This document shows, piece by piece, positions 6,431 to 14,858 of a stretch of DNA of 14,858 bases. This stretch comes from Jimgerdemannia flammicorona (Eukaryota; Mucoromycota; Endogonomycetes; Endogonales; Endogonaceae): NCBI GenBank assembly GCA_003990745.1, contig RBNI01003970.1, positions 1 to 14,858 on the forward strand, given 5' to 3'. Below the pieces are notes generated by a model. The model did not search any database and was not told the DNA's origin. It saw nothing but the letters and a program-made list of their open reading frames with translations. A program made the translations under genes and the position numbers. Within the stretch, counting starts at the first letter, position 1. Every line of letters begins with the position of its first letter.

Positions 6431-8440
6431 ATGGCAAACAGCAAGCAATCTGGGGCATATCCTGGGCAGGGCGGCCCTAGCACATTTGACTGGCAGCAGG
6501 TGTGGAGAGGTCCTGGCCTGGGGGGAGAATGAGGGGGCTGCTGGCAGGAGGATGAGGAGGGGGAGAAGGTAGTGGTAGAGGACAGGGATCTGAGAGGGTG
6601 AGCTTTACAGAGACAGTGAAGGAGAGACAGCAGACATCTGGGCTAGAGGGATGGTTGAAGAAAGGCAAGGAGATAGAGAAGACAGCAGTTTGTGGGGGAG
6701 TAGTTCTTGGTGGAGAGGGCAGTAGGGCTGGGGAAGTAGTGGCTTGGGTGAGCATGACAGCTAATGGTAACAGGACTGCCAATCTGGAAAAAAATCCAGA
6801 TGTGACTACTGATGGCATGGCTGAGCAGCAGGGGCTTAGAGGGTAGGGGGACTTGGCAAATGGTATGATGGGCCTGGTGGTGGCCCCATTACTCAAAAAA
6901 TCGATCTTGGCATTCATAGTTACACGTGCTTCTGAGGCCTAGCAGTGATGGTGACAATAGTGCTGGGGCTTATCACTAAGCAGGTGGCTGGAGCAGTATC
7001 GATAAAGTTTCTGAAGAGACTGGAGGAAGTGGAAGTGGGCTTTGAGGAGGTTGAGCCTTTGGAGGAGGTGCTGAAGGTTGGCCTGACTATTGGGGAAGTG
7101 TGTGTCCCTATAGTGTACTGCCTGAGATGGGATCCCAGGGTAGTACAACTGCTGGTGAAAGGAGTGCCCATGGTGACAGCAGTGGAGACAAGAAGGAGAG
7201 TTGAGGAGGTTATAGTGGAGTATGGTAAGGTGGTAGACATCAGCTTCAGGGTTTGGGAAGAGACCTCGCTCAGAACTGGGAATATAGATTTGTGGATTTG
7301 GCTGGCTGGAAAGGAGGCTACCAGGAAGACAAGGGACTGGCTATTGGTGATAGTCTGGGGGGCAATCTTGTATAAGGTGACAAGGGTGAAGGGGAGTGAG
7401 GAGGAGGAAGAGGATTTGTTAGAAGCATTAGAAGAGCTGAGTGGTGTAGTGGAGTGGCAAACAAAGGCTTGGAAGGCTTTTGTGGAATCAACGCACTTGG
7501 AGGTAGTGGATGGGAAGCAGATTAGAATGGGCAAGGGGCAGTGGGAAAGAGCTCAGGGGCATAAGCATCAGAAGGAGCTATTGGCTAAGCTGGAAGATGG
7601 ACCTCGGAAGAATGTGGGTGGAATGGTGGAGGCATGGAGTGCCAAAGTGAGTATCTGGGCCAACAAGGATAGCAGGAGTGCAGGGAAGGTGGCAGGGGAG
7701 GACAGGAAAGTAACTGGCAAGGATTTGTATGCTGATGGTATGTTTGAGGTTAGGAGGAGGACTGAGAGGGATCACCTACCCCTACTCCTCTTATCAGGTG
7801 AGGTCTGGCTTCCCAAAGTAGGGTGGTTGAGGATGTACTAATGAGGGGGGCCCAGCAAGTGCAGTTTGGAGTTCCTGAGGTGGTGAATGGGGGACAAGTG
7901 GTGACAGTTGGAGAGGAGGAACTGTAGATGTCCTAGAGGTCTGTGAGTACAGGGGCTGATACCATGATGTTGGATGGTGGGAGACTGGTGACTCCTGGGG
8001 GGAAGGAGGTTGGCAACCTGCTTTGGATATACAGAATGATAAATAACCTGGCAGCTGAAGAGTTGGGGGAGGTGGACTTGAGAGTAATGAGTAATGAGCA
8101 TTGGGCGAGGATCCTGCGAGGGGATGGGATAGAGCTGGCATTGAGGGCAGAAATTCTTGCAGTGTATCTGGAAGAGGAAGGGTATGAGGTGGATAAGGAG
8201 TGGGAGGCTGAGCTGGCAGGGGTTGCTGGTGAGAGGGCTAAATACTGTTGGGACAAGTGTCATGGATTGCAGCTCTGGCAGGAGGCCTGCCTGGAGTACT
8301 ATGAGGAGTTTGAGGAGAAGGCAGATGGGGAGATGAATGAGCTATTGGCTGGACTGGAGGCTCAGAGGACTGAGGAGGAAGCGGTGACTGCAGAACATAA
8401 TCTGGACATGGTACAGAAAGAGGTAAATGTGAAGCAGTAG
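6431..8440 (+). pseudogene. LINE copy C ORF1 (broken)
   Basis: ORF1 starts at ATG 6431 (MANSKQSGAYPGQGGPSTF), the same position as in copies A and D. It runs in at least three frames: a Gly/Ser-rich head with SFTETVKER near 6600, a segment ending APLLKKSIL near 6890, then 6945-7841 and finally 7943-8440. The 6945-7841 part (298 codons) has LLVKGVPMV, RRRVEEVIVEYGKVVDIS and an IWLAGKEATRKTRDW strand-like segment, the pattern of an RRM-like fold (inference), then a basic lysine-rich region. The 7943-8440 part (165 codons) is acidic and helical, with a CWDKCHG motif near 8245 and a glutamate-rich end that may form a coiled coil. ORF1 proteins of LINEs bind element RNA. It ends 31 bp before ORF2. 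Confidence 0.8.
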
Positions 8441-8471
8441 GGATAGACTGGATAACACACCATATTTCATT

Positions 8472-11400
8472 ATGAATAGTACAAATAACATTTTCTCTTT
8501 GAATGTGAATAGGTTACAGGGTACTTCTTGATGTAGGAACATTTTTACTTAGCTGAAGGGATTGGAGGCTGATCTCTTTCTCTTGCAGGATGTTAGGTGT
8601 AAGGATGATTTGGATAGGCTGGAATGGATGAAGGAATGGGGAGGTGAGGTAGTTTGGAAGGGCAAGGTTGGGATTCTGGTCCAAAAGGGTTGAGGAGAGA
8701 TACAGGAGATGAGGAGCTGGCAGGAAAGATTGGTCTGGAGAGAGTGGATGCATATAGGCTGAGAGCTGGTCACAGTGGGTTCTTGTTACTGCCCTGCTGT
8801 GTGGAGTGAGCATGTGGATTGGATGAAGGATCTCCAGGAGAGTGGGGTCCTTGCAGAGCCTGGGGTGGATGTGCTTGGTGGCAACTTCAATATGGTCCAG
8901 GATGCATAAGTAGATAGAACAGATAGTGGAAGGGGAGCTGAGAATAGGAGTGGAGGGTTGGCAGTATAGAAGGATGTGGAAAGGCTAAGTGCTTTGGTAG
9001 ATACTGGTAGGGAGTATTGGAGTGATAGGAGGGTATACACACACTTGGTGGGGGGTCTGGGGACAAGGATTGACTGGATGCTGACAGCCAGCTGCTGGGG
9101 ATTGGATGTTTGGAAGTCACTGGAAGTGGAATGGTGCTCTTGGTCTGATCATTAGGGGCTGTTAGGGCAGAGATATTTTAGGGGGAGTGGGGATGGGCCT
9201 GGACATTGGTGCCTCAATTCCTCATTACTAGATGATAGGATCTGGTAGAACACATGAGTGGAAGATATTCAACTGAGGGTGGAGAGCTGGAGGCAGGAAG
9301 GTGCCCTGGTTGGTGTTAGGTAGATGAGGATGAAAGCAATGGCCAAGGTTTACTGGAGTGAGGCTGGTAGGGAGGCTGGGAAGCAGAGGAGGTGATAGGT
9401 GAGATGGGCTTCAGTTTGACTGATCAGACTCTTAGAGAATTGGGCAGGGCTAGCTATAGTGGTGGAGGGGTGAGAGGATTGGAGATTGATGAGGGTGAAA
9501 AAGGAGATTGGGGAGTTACAACAGGTGCTGAGAGATGAGGAGGAGGTAAGGGTGCAGAGCTTGGTGGTACAGCTTCATTGGCAGGGGTTGGAGGAAGGGA
9601 AGAGGCCCTCTAAGTATCTCACAAGAGCCCTTCAGGTGAGAAGGGTACAGCAATGGTGGGAGAGAGTGATTGACTCTGATGGTATACTGGTGTATTGTAT
9701 ACAAGACATCCTTGGTTTACTAAAGGAGTGATGGAGTGAATTGTGTAGTGAGGAGGAGGGGGGGTAGATGCTGCTGCCATTGACCAGGTATTAGAGAATT
9801 GACACCCTCCTTGAGCAGATGGACTGGGTGACTTGGTGTTGCCAGTACAGGAGGAGGAGATCTACCAGATTCTTGCTGTGACAACCCTGGGCATGGCACC
9901 TGGGGAGGATGGTCTGCCCTGGGACTCCTGGAAGAAGATGGTGGGAGTCCTGGGAGTTCTGGGTGAGATGATGGCATTGTGTGACTTTATATTACAGACA
10001 GGGAGATGGGTGGGGGAACAGGGTCTGGGGCTGGTGATACTGCTTTACAAGAACAAAGGAAGGCATGAGGACTGGAAGAACTGGTAGCCAATTATGCTGC
10101 TGGACATGGACAGAAATTTGGTAACTAAGGTGGTGGTCACACAGCTATAGAAGATGGCCCAACAAGTCCTGGGTATTGAGCAGAGGGGCTTTGCAGGAGG
10201 CCAGCTCATTAGGGATGACACAGCTTGGGTGCATGGAGTTATTGAAGGGGCATGAGCCTGTGGACTAGATGGGCGATTAGTCTCCTTGGACCAAGAGAAG
10301 GCTTATGACTGGGTGCAGTGAGTCTGGCTGGTGCAAGTATTGGATAGGACCAGGGTCCCACAACAGTTCTGGTCAGTAATAATCAGCCTACTGGAAAGGA
10401 GTAGGGTGGTGCTCATTTGTAATGAACATAGAGGAGTATCATTTTCCCTGGATAGGAGAGTACTCCAGGGGGACCCACTGTCCCCCATTCTATATGCCCT
10501 TTCCCTAAAGCCCCTATTGAACAGAATCAGGTAGAAGATAATGGGGCTCTCTGTCTTTGGGATTGGGTGGAAAGTTGGGGCCTTTGCAGATGACATGGTT
10601 GTCAGCCTGGGATCTGTTGCTGATGTTGAGGAGCTCAAGAAGACAGTGGAGTGGTATGAAGAGAACTCTGGCACCAAACTCAATTGGCACAAGTATGAAA
10701 CAATGGTGTTGGGCAATGGTCTGGTGGGTGGAGATATCATCAGAACAATCATCCCTACTAGTGAGGTAGTGTGGTACTTGGGTATTTATTTGTCAGTATA
10801 TGGATTAGTACTGTCTAGACTTTGATGGGAGCAGAGGGTTGGAATCTGGAGAGAGGCCCAGCAGATTTAGAGGGGTCGCCATTTATCTCCAGCAGGGCAT
10901 GTCTCAATTTTGAATATCTATTGGCTGCTGAAGTTATGGTATCTGACTTAACATCTGGACTTCTTAGCCTGGGTAGTGAAGTAATTGTTGAAGCTGGCCA
11001 AGAAGTGGATCTGGGCTGGAAGAAGGGGTCAGATCAGTTGGGAGGTCTTATCTTTACCAGTGGCAAGAGAAGGACTTGGGCTGGTCGACTTTCCGAAGCA
11101 GCTACACTGCTTGAGGATGTGGTGGTTGAAGAGAGCAGTGGAATTGAGAGGAGGCAGTTGGGTTCCCCTATTACAGAAGGTCTGGGAGATAAGAACCTCA
11201 CCAAGAGGCTTGACAGGTGGTCTCTTTGCATTGGTGGGGCTTTAGAAAACTGCACAATTGTGATATAAAGGCTTCTGGTAGGGAGTAGCAGAGGGGGTAT
11301 ACTACATTGGAATTTATTGGCAGGGTAATGAAGGAGAGGTGGCTTGGGACCTGGTGATGTGGAGATGGGACCAAGTGTTGTTGGGAGACATTCTCTTAAT

Positions 11401-12130
11401 TGAGTTTGACATTAGTGATGGGATAGACTACCAAAGGGGACAAGGCCAGGATCTGTGGCCTAGTGGATGGCAGAGAGTCAGTATCAGAGAAGAATGAAAC
11501 TGACATAGCATATGGGCCTAGAGTGCTGAGGTGAGGAGATAGATGCCACTAAAGTACTGGGTGGTATGGTGGTGCATGCTGAGGAGGAATGTGATGCTCA
11601 ATTTCTGCTTGGGTCACCTTATCGAGAGGGGTTGCTTTAACTGTGAGGAGTGCCACAATATAGGACAGGATGGGGATTATATGCAGATGCCTGAACATTG
11701 GCTAGGGGAGTGTGAGGTACTTAAAGACTTCTGGTGGGCTGTTGGGGACTACTTGGGGGTAGTGTGTCAGACTGATGATATGCAGGGTCAGTGGGAGGAT
11801 CTGAGGAATTGACTGATGGGGGGGGTGGGAAAGGAGTGGCTTACCTTAGGCTGGGTTTTGGCAATTTGGGTGGGGTTGGCCAGTTACTGGCTATTTGTTT
11901 TTGAAGATAGAAGGAGACTTAGCTTGGGGGACCAGTTGTTGTATTGGCAAGGCCTTATGGAAGACACCTTGACAGGCTAGTGGCTTGGTTGGGGGCTATA
12001 GGGTGATTGAAGGCACCACTTAGTGGAGAAGATTTGTAGGCAGAGTTGGGAGAGGGTGGGGGTAGTGGGTGAGAAGGTGGCCTTTATTCACAATGATGCA
12101 AAGAGGGACTCCCCTATGGGAATCAGATAG
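8472..12130 (+). pseudogene. LINE copy C ORF2: endonuclease, reverse transcriptase, zinc finger
   Basis: The ORF2 start is ATG 8472, 31 bp after ORF1; about 1,220 codons to TAG 12128-12130. Endonuclease frame (8472 to about 9731): FSLNVNRLQ, LEADLFLLQDVR, VLGGNFNMVQDA at 8871-8906, RIDWML from 9066, and WSDH ending 9152. After a frame change near 9800 one frame carries the rest: MAPGEDGLPWDSW, LYKNKGRHEDWKNW-stop-PI, QRGFAGGQLI, SLDQEKAYDW with catalytic Asp at 10289, LQGDPLSPILYAL from 10463, FADD at 10583-10594, and KLNWHK. A LSPAGHVSILN and EGLGLVDF thumb region follows. The finger is CEEC (11642-11653) with H 11696 and C 11711 (CX2C...HX4C). In-frame stops are numerous. The usual GDFN of the endonuclease is GNFN here. 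Reverse transcriptase aspartates are intact. Confidence 0.9.
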
Positions 12131-12190
12131 GGGGAGGGAATGATGTATAATTATGAATAGATTGGTAATAAATGGCAGAGCCCAAGTGAC

Positions 12191-12237
<47 letters not shown>
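12131..12237 (+). other. LINE copy C 3'UTR and poly(A) tail
   Basis: About 63 bp of 3'UTR follow the ORF2 stop and match the equivalent part of copy B. An uninterrupted run of 44 A follows (12194-12237, the last A shared with the duplication). An AATAAA motif lies at about 12168-12173, 20-odd bases before the tail, a plausible polyadenylation signal. Confidence 0.88.
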
Positions 12238-12239
<2 letters not shown>

Positions 12240-12250
12240 GCTTTACTGTA
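12237..12250 (+). repeat. Target-site duplication of LINE copy C, right copy
   Basis: ACTGCTTTACTGTA, identical to 6268-6281. It follows the A run directly. The true duplication could extend further left, hidden within the A run, since the left copy is preceded by AAG. Confidence 0.93.
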
Positions 12251-12500
12251 CCAACTGATATATTTAGCCAGAGATACTAGAAACAGTATGTTTACCTGTA
12301 CCCTCCAGGTACACTGTACTCTCAAAGAACACTTGCCATAGTTAGCAATCTATAGTTAGCAACATAGTAACTAGTAGCAACCACAACTGTATAAAATACC
12401 CCAGAGACAAGAGTGAATAAACCTCAGTCCAAATTGAAGTGCAAACCAAAGAAGTGTCTAATGATTGAGCATTGATCTCCTTATTCCCACTCCAGTCCAC
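12251..12500 (+). repeat. gypsy 3' LTR, right part (end uncertain)
   Basis: By the duplication, this sequence once continued directly from 6281. It contains TATA and polyadenylation motifs in the order expected of U3-R. A CA at 12498-12499 would give an LTR of about 340 bp, but with no second LTR the end is a guess. It includes two copies of ATAGTTAGCAA (12338-12348 and 12352-12362) and a related TAGTAGCAAC, a small direct repeat. Confidence 0.5.
12390..12421 (+). promoter_or_regulatory. Putative LTR TATA box and polyadenylation signal
   Basis: TATAAAAT at 12390-12397 and AATAAA at 12416-12421, about 20 bp apart. In LTRs the TATA box drives transcription and AATAAA directs processing of the transcript end. 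The calls are by motif and position only. Confidence 0.5.
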
Positions 12501-12770
12501 TTTCTGATACAAAGCTGATTTTGCTGCCAAGTTCAAGTGAAGAACTTTGCCACCTTTGGAATTATTGGTATGCTTACCAGACTAAGCCTGAAGAATCCAA
12601 GTTTGCCACCCAAGCTCAAGGAAGAACTTTGCCACCATTTCTAAGTTATCTGCATTCCCAGAAAGCCTAAGAGAAAGCCACCTTACTCAAGCCAGTTTCT
12701 GATGCAACTTCACAGTGATCTGTCATACAAATGAAGCTAGTCTTTAATGTAACTTTACCAAGTACCCTTT
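12500..12770. repeat. Degenerate direct repeats, about 80 bp unit
   Basis: Two diverged units lie at about 12527-12609 and 12610-12682. Each begins CCAAG(T/C)TCAAG and continues GAAGAACTTTGCCACC, then AAGCCT(G/A)A. A TTTCTGAT block recurs 195 bp apart (12501 and 12696). I see no gene in this stretch. Confidence 0.6.
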
Positions 12771-13045
12771 CCCAGTTAAAGCCACTGATTCAGGAAGAAT
12801 CTGTGCCATCTGAGTTATTTCCCAGTTGAAGCCACAAATTCAAGAAGAATCCATGCCATCTGAGTAGTATTCACAGAAGAGCCCACTGATTCAGGAAGAA
12901 TCTGTAACATCTGAGTTATCCGAATTACCTGAGTTATCAGAATTATCCATGACATCTGAGTTATTCATTGTTCCCAGTGAGCCCAAGAAGAATCTGCTGC
13001 CAGTATAATTCCCAGTGAGAAGAAGCTACACCATTCTCTATTCCC
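12771..13045. repeat. Minisatellite, about 50 bp unit
   Basis: Units begin CCCAGTTAAAGCC at 12771, CCCAGTTGAAGCC at 12821 and CACAGAAGAGCCC at about 12872, then contracted units at about 12973, 13011 and 13043. Shared inner blocks are ACTGATTCAGGAAGAAT and CATCTGAGTTAT. The third unit is expanded by short GAGTTATC-like and GAATTA-like repeats (12910-12965). It is non-coding as far as I can see. Confidence 0.7.
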
Positions 13046-13440
13046 AGTAAATTTACACCAAATTGCCAGAAATTGCATACTTTTGGAGATCATCACCCAC
13101 CACCAAATTGACAGATTGTCACACATAAGAAACTCATCATGCTATACAGAGAAATTTCCCATCACTCAAAAAGGAGAACCACTAAATTGCCAGACCATTT
13201 TACACACAGAGATTATGCTACACAGAGATCACCGCATTATACAAGACCATCACCCAGAAATTGCATACTTTTGGAGATCGCCATCACCCAAGAAGGAAAC
13301 CACTTACACTACACATGAAATTCTACCAATTCCCAGTTGACCCTAGAAGGAAACCCATTCACAAATTACTGCTACACCCAGAGAACAATCCCGATTAGGA
13401 AATTGACATACAATTGACCACCATATCCAGAACTTGATTA
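13046..13440. repeat. Region with a 25-bp exact direct repeat 188 bp apart
   Basis: The 25 bases at 13067-13091 recur exactly at 13255-13279 (they contain AAATTGCATACTTTTGGAG) and are followed by ATCACCCA-like sequence in both. Between them are short ACACAGAGAT and CATCAC variants. An open frame at 13083-13340 has no recognisable features and is probably not a gene. Confidence 0.6.
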
Positions 13441-13660
13441 TTATACTGCTAAATACCAACAAGGACCTCAGGAATCTTAGAAAATTTTATTGCTTTTTGA
13501 CAAAGTAACTGGAGGCTCAAGCCAAACTACATTAACCCCCAACCTTGTAACTTATCTCCATTGAGCCAGGTATAGTACACTACAAATAGCAAATATACTT
13601 TGAAGATTTAGTGTATTCTATATATTCTATATAATTCTCCATATTTTGTATAAGTCTCAA
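13441..13660. other. AT-rich intergenic sequence
   Basis: No gene or clear repeat array. Composition becomes strongly AT-rich to the right, with a TATATTCTATATAATTCT stretch near 13617-13640. Confidence 0.5.
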
Positions 13661-13820
13661 TTGAGTGAGGTTTGTAATTATATTTGAGAGAGGTTTGTAA
13701 AAATATTTGAGTGAGATTTATAGTGAGGTTTTTTGTAAAATTTATAGTATTATTTGAGTAAGATTTATAAGTAGAATTAAAGTAAGATTTATAAGTTATG
13801 TTTTAGAGAGATTTAGTATA
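13661..13820. repeat. AT-rich minisatellite, about 23 bp unit
   Basis: Diverged copies of a TTTGAGTGAGATTTATAA-like unit: 13661 (TTGAGTGAGGTTTGTAA), 13682, 13705, then TTTGAGTAAGATTTATAAG near 13752, TTAAAGTAAGATTTATAAG near 13778 and TTTAGAGAGATTTAG near 13802. One copy is expanded. Confidence 0.65.
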
Positions 13821-13873
13821 AACCAGACTTTGCAAGTCATATACTTGCAAGCCTGGATAAGCTTAGTCTAATA

Positions 13874-13929
13874 AGTTGATATAATATATATATAGCTGAT
13901 ATCATAGCTACTTATATATTATATCAACT
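13874..13929. repeat. Hairpin-forming inverted repeat
   Basis: AGTTGATATAATATATA (13874-13890) is exactly reverse-complementary to TATATATTATATCAACT (13913-13929), with a 22-nt loop that contains the palindrome TGATATCA. It could form a cruciform or be the remains of a small foldback element. No flanking duplication was established. Confidence 0.75.
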
Positions 13930-13969
13930 ATCAGCTGAGCAGATAGAGTCAGCTAACAAACTCTTGACT

Positions 13970-14025
13970 TATACTTACAAATCTCACTTATACTTATATT
14001 TATACTTATACTTATAATCTGGAGC
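13970..14025. repeat. Short ACTTAT-type simple repeat
   Basis: Repeated CTTATA and CTTATACTTATA blocks with interruptions, about 50 bp. Non-coding. Confidence 0.55.
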
Positions 14026-14108
14026 TTTTCTTACTATATTCTACTCCTTTTACATAACTCTTACATATTTCCCTACATCTCTTACTCTGTAAATAAAATA
14101 CAATTTAT

Positions 14109-14194
14109 AGAGATTTTGAAAGGAGTTTCAAAAGCGATTTTGAAGAGATTTTAAAAGAGCTTCTAAAAGAGCTTCTGAAAGAACTTCTGAAAAA
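14109..14194. repeat. Short-period repeat, about 12-16 bp unit
   Basis: Successive GAGATTTTGAAAG, GATTTTGAAGAG, GATTTTAAAAGAG, CTTCTAAAAGAG, CTTCTGAAAGAA and CTTCTGAAAAA units, drifting gradually from one variant to the next. No gene seen. Confidence 0.6.
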
Positions 14195-14259
14195 TATTAT
14201 AACTTTTGAACATTTGATATATCAAAAGCTTACTTTCAATAAATTATTACCTCTCATTC

Positions 14260-14412
14260 TTTACTTCACCTTATTCTTCACTTTGCCTTATCTTTTATTT
14301 TACCTTATCTTTTACTTTGTTTTATCCTTTGCTTTAACTTATTTTTCATTTTGTCTCATTCTTCACTTTATCTTATTTTTTACTTTATCTCGTCCTTCAC
14401 TTTATCTCACTT
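14260..14412. repeat. Minisatellite, 17 bp unit, about nine copies
   Basis: In-register 17-bp units of the form TTCACTTTATCTTATTT, for example TTCACTTTGCCTTATCT at 14277 and TTTATTTTACCTTATCT at 14294, continuing to about 14412. The hydrophobic open frame across it (14214-14414) is a by-product of the T-rich repeat. Confidence 0.75.
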
Positions 14413-14555
14413 AATTTGCTACTATATAGAGAATATGTAAACATAGCTAACTAATCAATAAGTATTTGCAAAACTTTTCAGCTTCTCAATTTCAAGTTAA
14501 TACTTCTTAGCTCACTATTCCAAAGCTTAACATCTCTCTATTTCAGACTCTAAAG
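14413..14555. other. AT-rich spacer
   Basis: No gene or array recognised. It holds scattered AGCTTCTCA and TTAGCTCACT words related to the next repeat block. Confidence 0.4.
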
Positions 14556-14762
14556 ATGTCTAGCTTACTTATGAGCTTGCTAATATCTAGCCTGCCAAGC
14601 TTGCTAATATATAGATTACTAAGCTTATCAATTTTCAGCTTACTGATCCTCAGCTTACTAATCTCCTGCTTGCTCCTCAGTAAGCTGCTCAGCTTTCTAG
14701 TTCTTAGCTTACCAACTACTAGTAGTTTACTCCAGATCTCCAGCTTTCTAACTTCCAGCTAG
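14556..14762. repeat. Minisatellite, 15 bp unit
   Basis: Units such as CTTATCAATTTTCAG, CTTACTGATCCTCAG, CTTACTAATCTCCTG, CTTTCTAGTTCTTAG and CTTACCAACTACTAG, mostly 15 bp with a few length variants. Because 15 bp is five codons, an open frame of 68 codons (Leu/Ser-rich, a five-residue periodicity) persists through it. It has no other coding sign and I do not call a gene. Confidence 0.7.
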
Positions 14763-14841
14763 TCTCTATACAGCTTGTTCTTCCATATCTCCAACAGCTC
14801 ACTGCTAGTCTGAATAATATAATTTAAAAAAGTTGGGGCAG

Positions 14842-14858
14842 TTTTTTTTTTTTTTTTT
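14842..14858 (-). other. T run at the right edge
   Basis: At least 17 T, reaching the window end. It could be the poly(A) tail of a minus-strand retroelement lying to the right, or a simple homopolymer. It cannot be decided here. Confidence 0.35.

Larger units (their letters stand above)
6282..12236 (+). mobile_element. LINE copy C, nearly full-length non-LTR retrotransposon
   Basis: A complete but decayed LINE of about 5.95 kb. It has a 5' junction segment (6282 to about 6345), a leader (to 6430), ORF1 (6431-8440), ORF2 (8472-12130), a short 3'UTR, and an A run at 12194-12237. It is flanked by a perfect 14-bp duplication. The endonuclease type (AP-like), poly(A) tail and variable-length duplication are those of target-primed reverse transcription. 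The clade is not assigned: ORF1 with a possible RRM, AP endonuclease, FADD reverse transcriptase and a C-terminal CX2C...HX4C finger occur in several clades. By my scan only about 16 CpG remain in the whole element. It interrupts the gypsy 3' LTR. Confidence 0.93.

Noticed and set aside
6477..6917. Minus-strand open frame, Pro/Ser/Leu-rich, 146 codons
   Set aside because: Antisense to ORF1 of copy C. The plus-strand reading has homologues in copies A and D.
7794..8263. Several overlapping minus-strand open frames
   Set aside because: All are antisense to the acidic ORF1 segment of copy C. Proline-rich antisense frames arise from its GGG and GAG codon bias.
2521..12130. Repeat-induced point mutation as the cause of the stops
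   Set aside because: By eye CpA remains common and the losses concentrate at CpG, so methyl-CpG deamination is the better fit. A dinucleotide count was not run.
12251..12500. LTR belonging to a second, different element
   Set aside because: The perfect 14-bp duplication shows that this sequence was contiguous with 6281, just after the gypsy polyprotein end, so it is most simply the rest of the same 3' LTR.
12771..13045. CRISPR-like spaced repeats
   Set aside because: Repeats are degenerate, about 50 bp, abut one another without unique spacers, and lie in eukaryotic transposon-rich DNA.
14214..14414. Hydrophobic Phe/Leu/Tyr-rich open frame resembling a membrane protein
   Set aside because: It is generated by a 17-bp T-rich minisatellite. 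The unit is not a multiple of three, so all frames cycle through hydrophobic codons.
14556..14762. Leu/Ser-rich open frame with a five-residue period
   Set aside because: The period equals the 15-bp repeat unit, and there is no other sign of coding.
1..14858. tRNA, rRNA or host protein genes
   Set aside because: None recognised. All convincing protein similarity is to retrotransposon proteins.

Overview
This window is a stack of nested, decayed retrotransposons followed by AT-rich tandem-repeat DNA. I see no host gene, tRNA, rRNA, CRISPR array or bacterial feature. The genome is eukaryotic. A fungus is my best guess, because Ty3/gypsy and LINE elements dominate and CpG is heavily lost, as in a methylated transposon-rich genome; the lineage cannot be fixed from sequence alone. 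No reading frame is intact. Coding content was recovered by reading conserved motifs through stops and frameshifts.

Layout, left to right. (1) 1-259: the 5' end of LINE copy D, minus strand, rich in CpG and apparently the youngest layer. It interrupts ORF1 of copy A. (2) about 260-1365: the 5' part of LINE copy A, minus strand. (3) about 1410-2520: LINE copy B, minus strand, 5'-truncated and holding only the end of ORF2. B abuts (4) a Ty3/gypsy element on the plus strand. Its surviving order is dUTPase-like domain (2521-2790), a second beta-sandwich-like region (2790-3090), reverse transcriptase (3190-3910), RNase H (about 3910-4590), integrase (4620-5665), an acidic tail (5665-6150), a purine tract, and the start of the 3' LTR (about 6189). 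Gag, protease and the 5' LTR are not seen. (5) 6282-12236: a nearly full-length LINE copy C, plus strand, inserted into that 3' LTR. It is bounded by a perfect 14-bp target-site duplication and ends in a run of A. It has ORF1, then ORF2 with AP-type endonuclease, reverse transcriptase and a C-terminal CX2C...HX4C finger. (6) 12251 to about 12500: the rest of the LTR, with TATA and AATAAA motifs. (7) about 12500-14858: non-coding DNA with at least six different degenerate minisatellites, a 17-bp-arm hairpin, and a terminal T run that may be the tail of another minus-strand retroelement.

The four LINE pieces are related: D, A and C share a 5'UTR and ORF1 start, and B and C share the ORF2 end. 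Stops fall repeatedly where the family has arginine (CGA to TGA, CGG to TAG), and CpG is almost absent outside D. This points to methylcytosine deamination as a main agent of decay. The most interesting points are the dUTPase-bearing gypsy element with a possible second dUTPase-like module, the inverted LINE fragment at the 5' junction of copy C, and the contrast between C's perfect duplication and poly(A) and its ruined ORFs.
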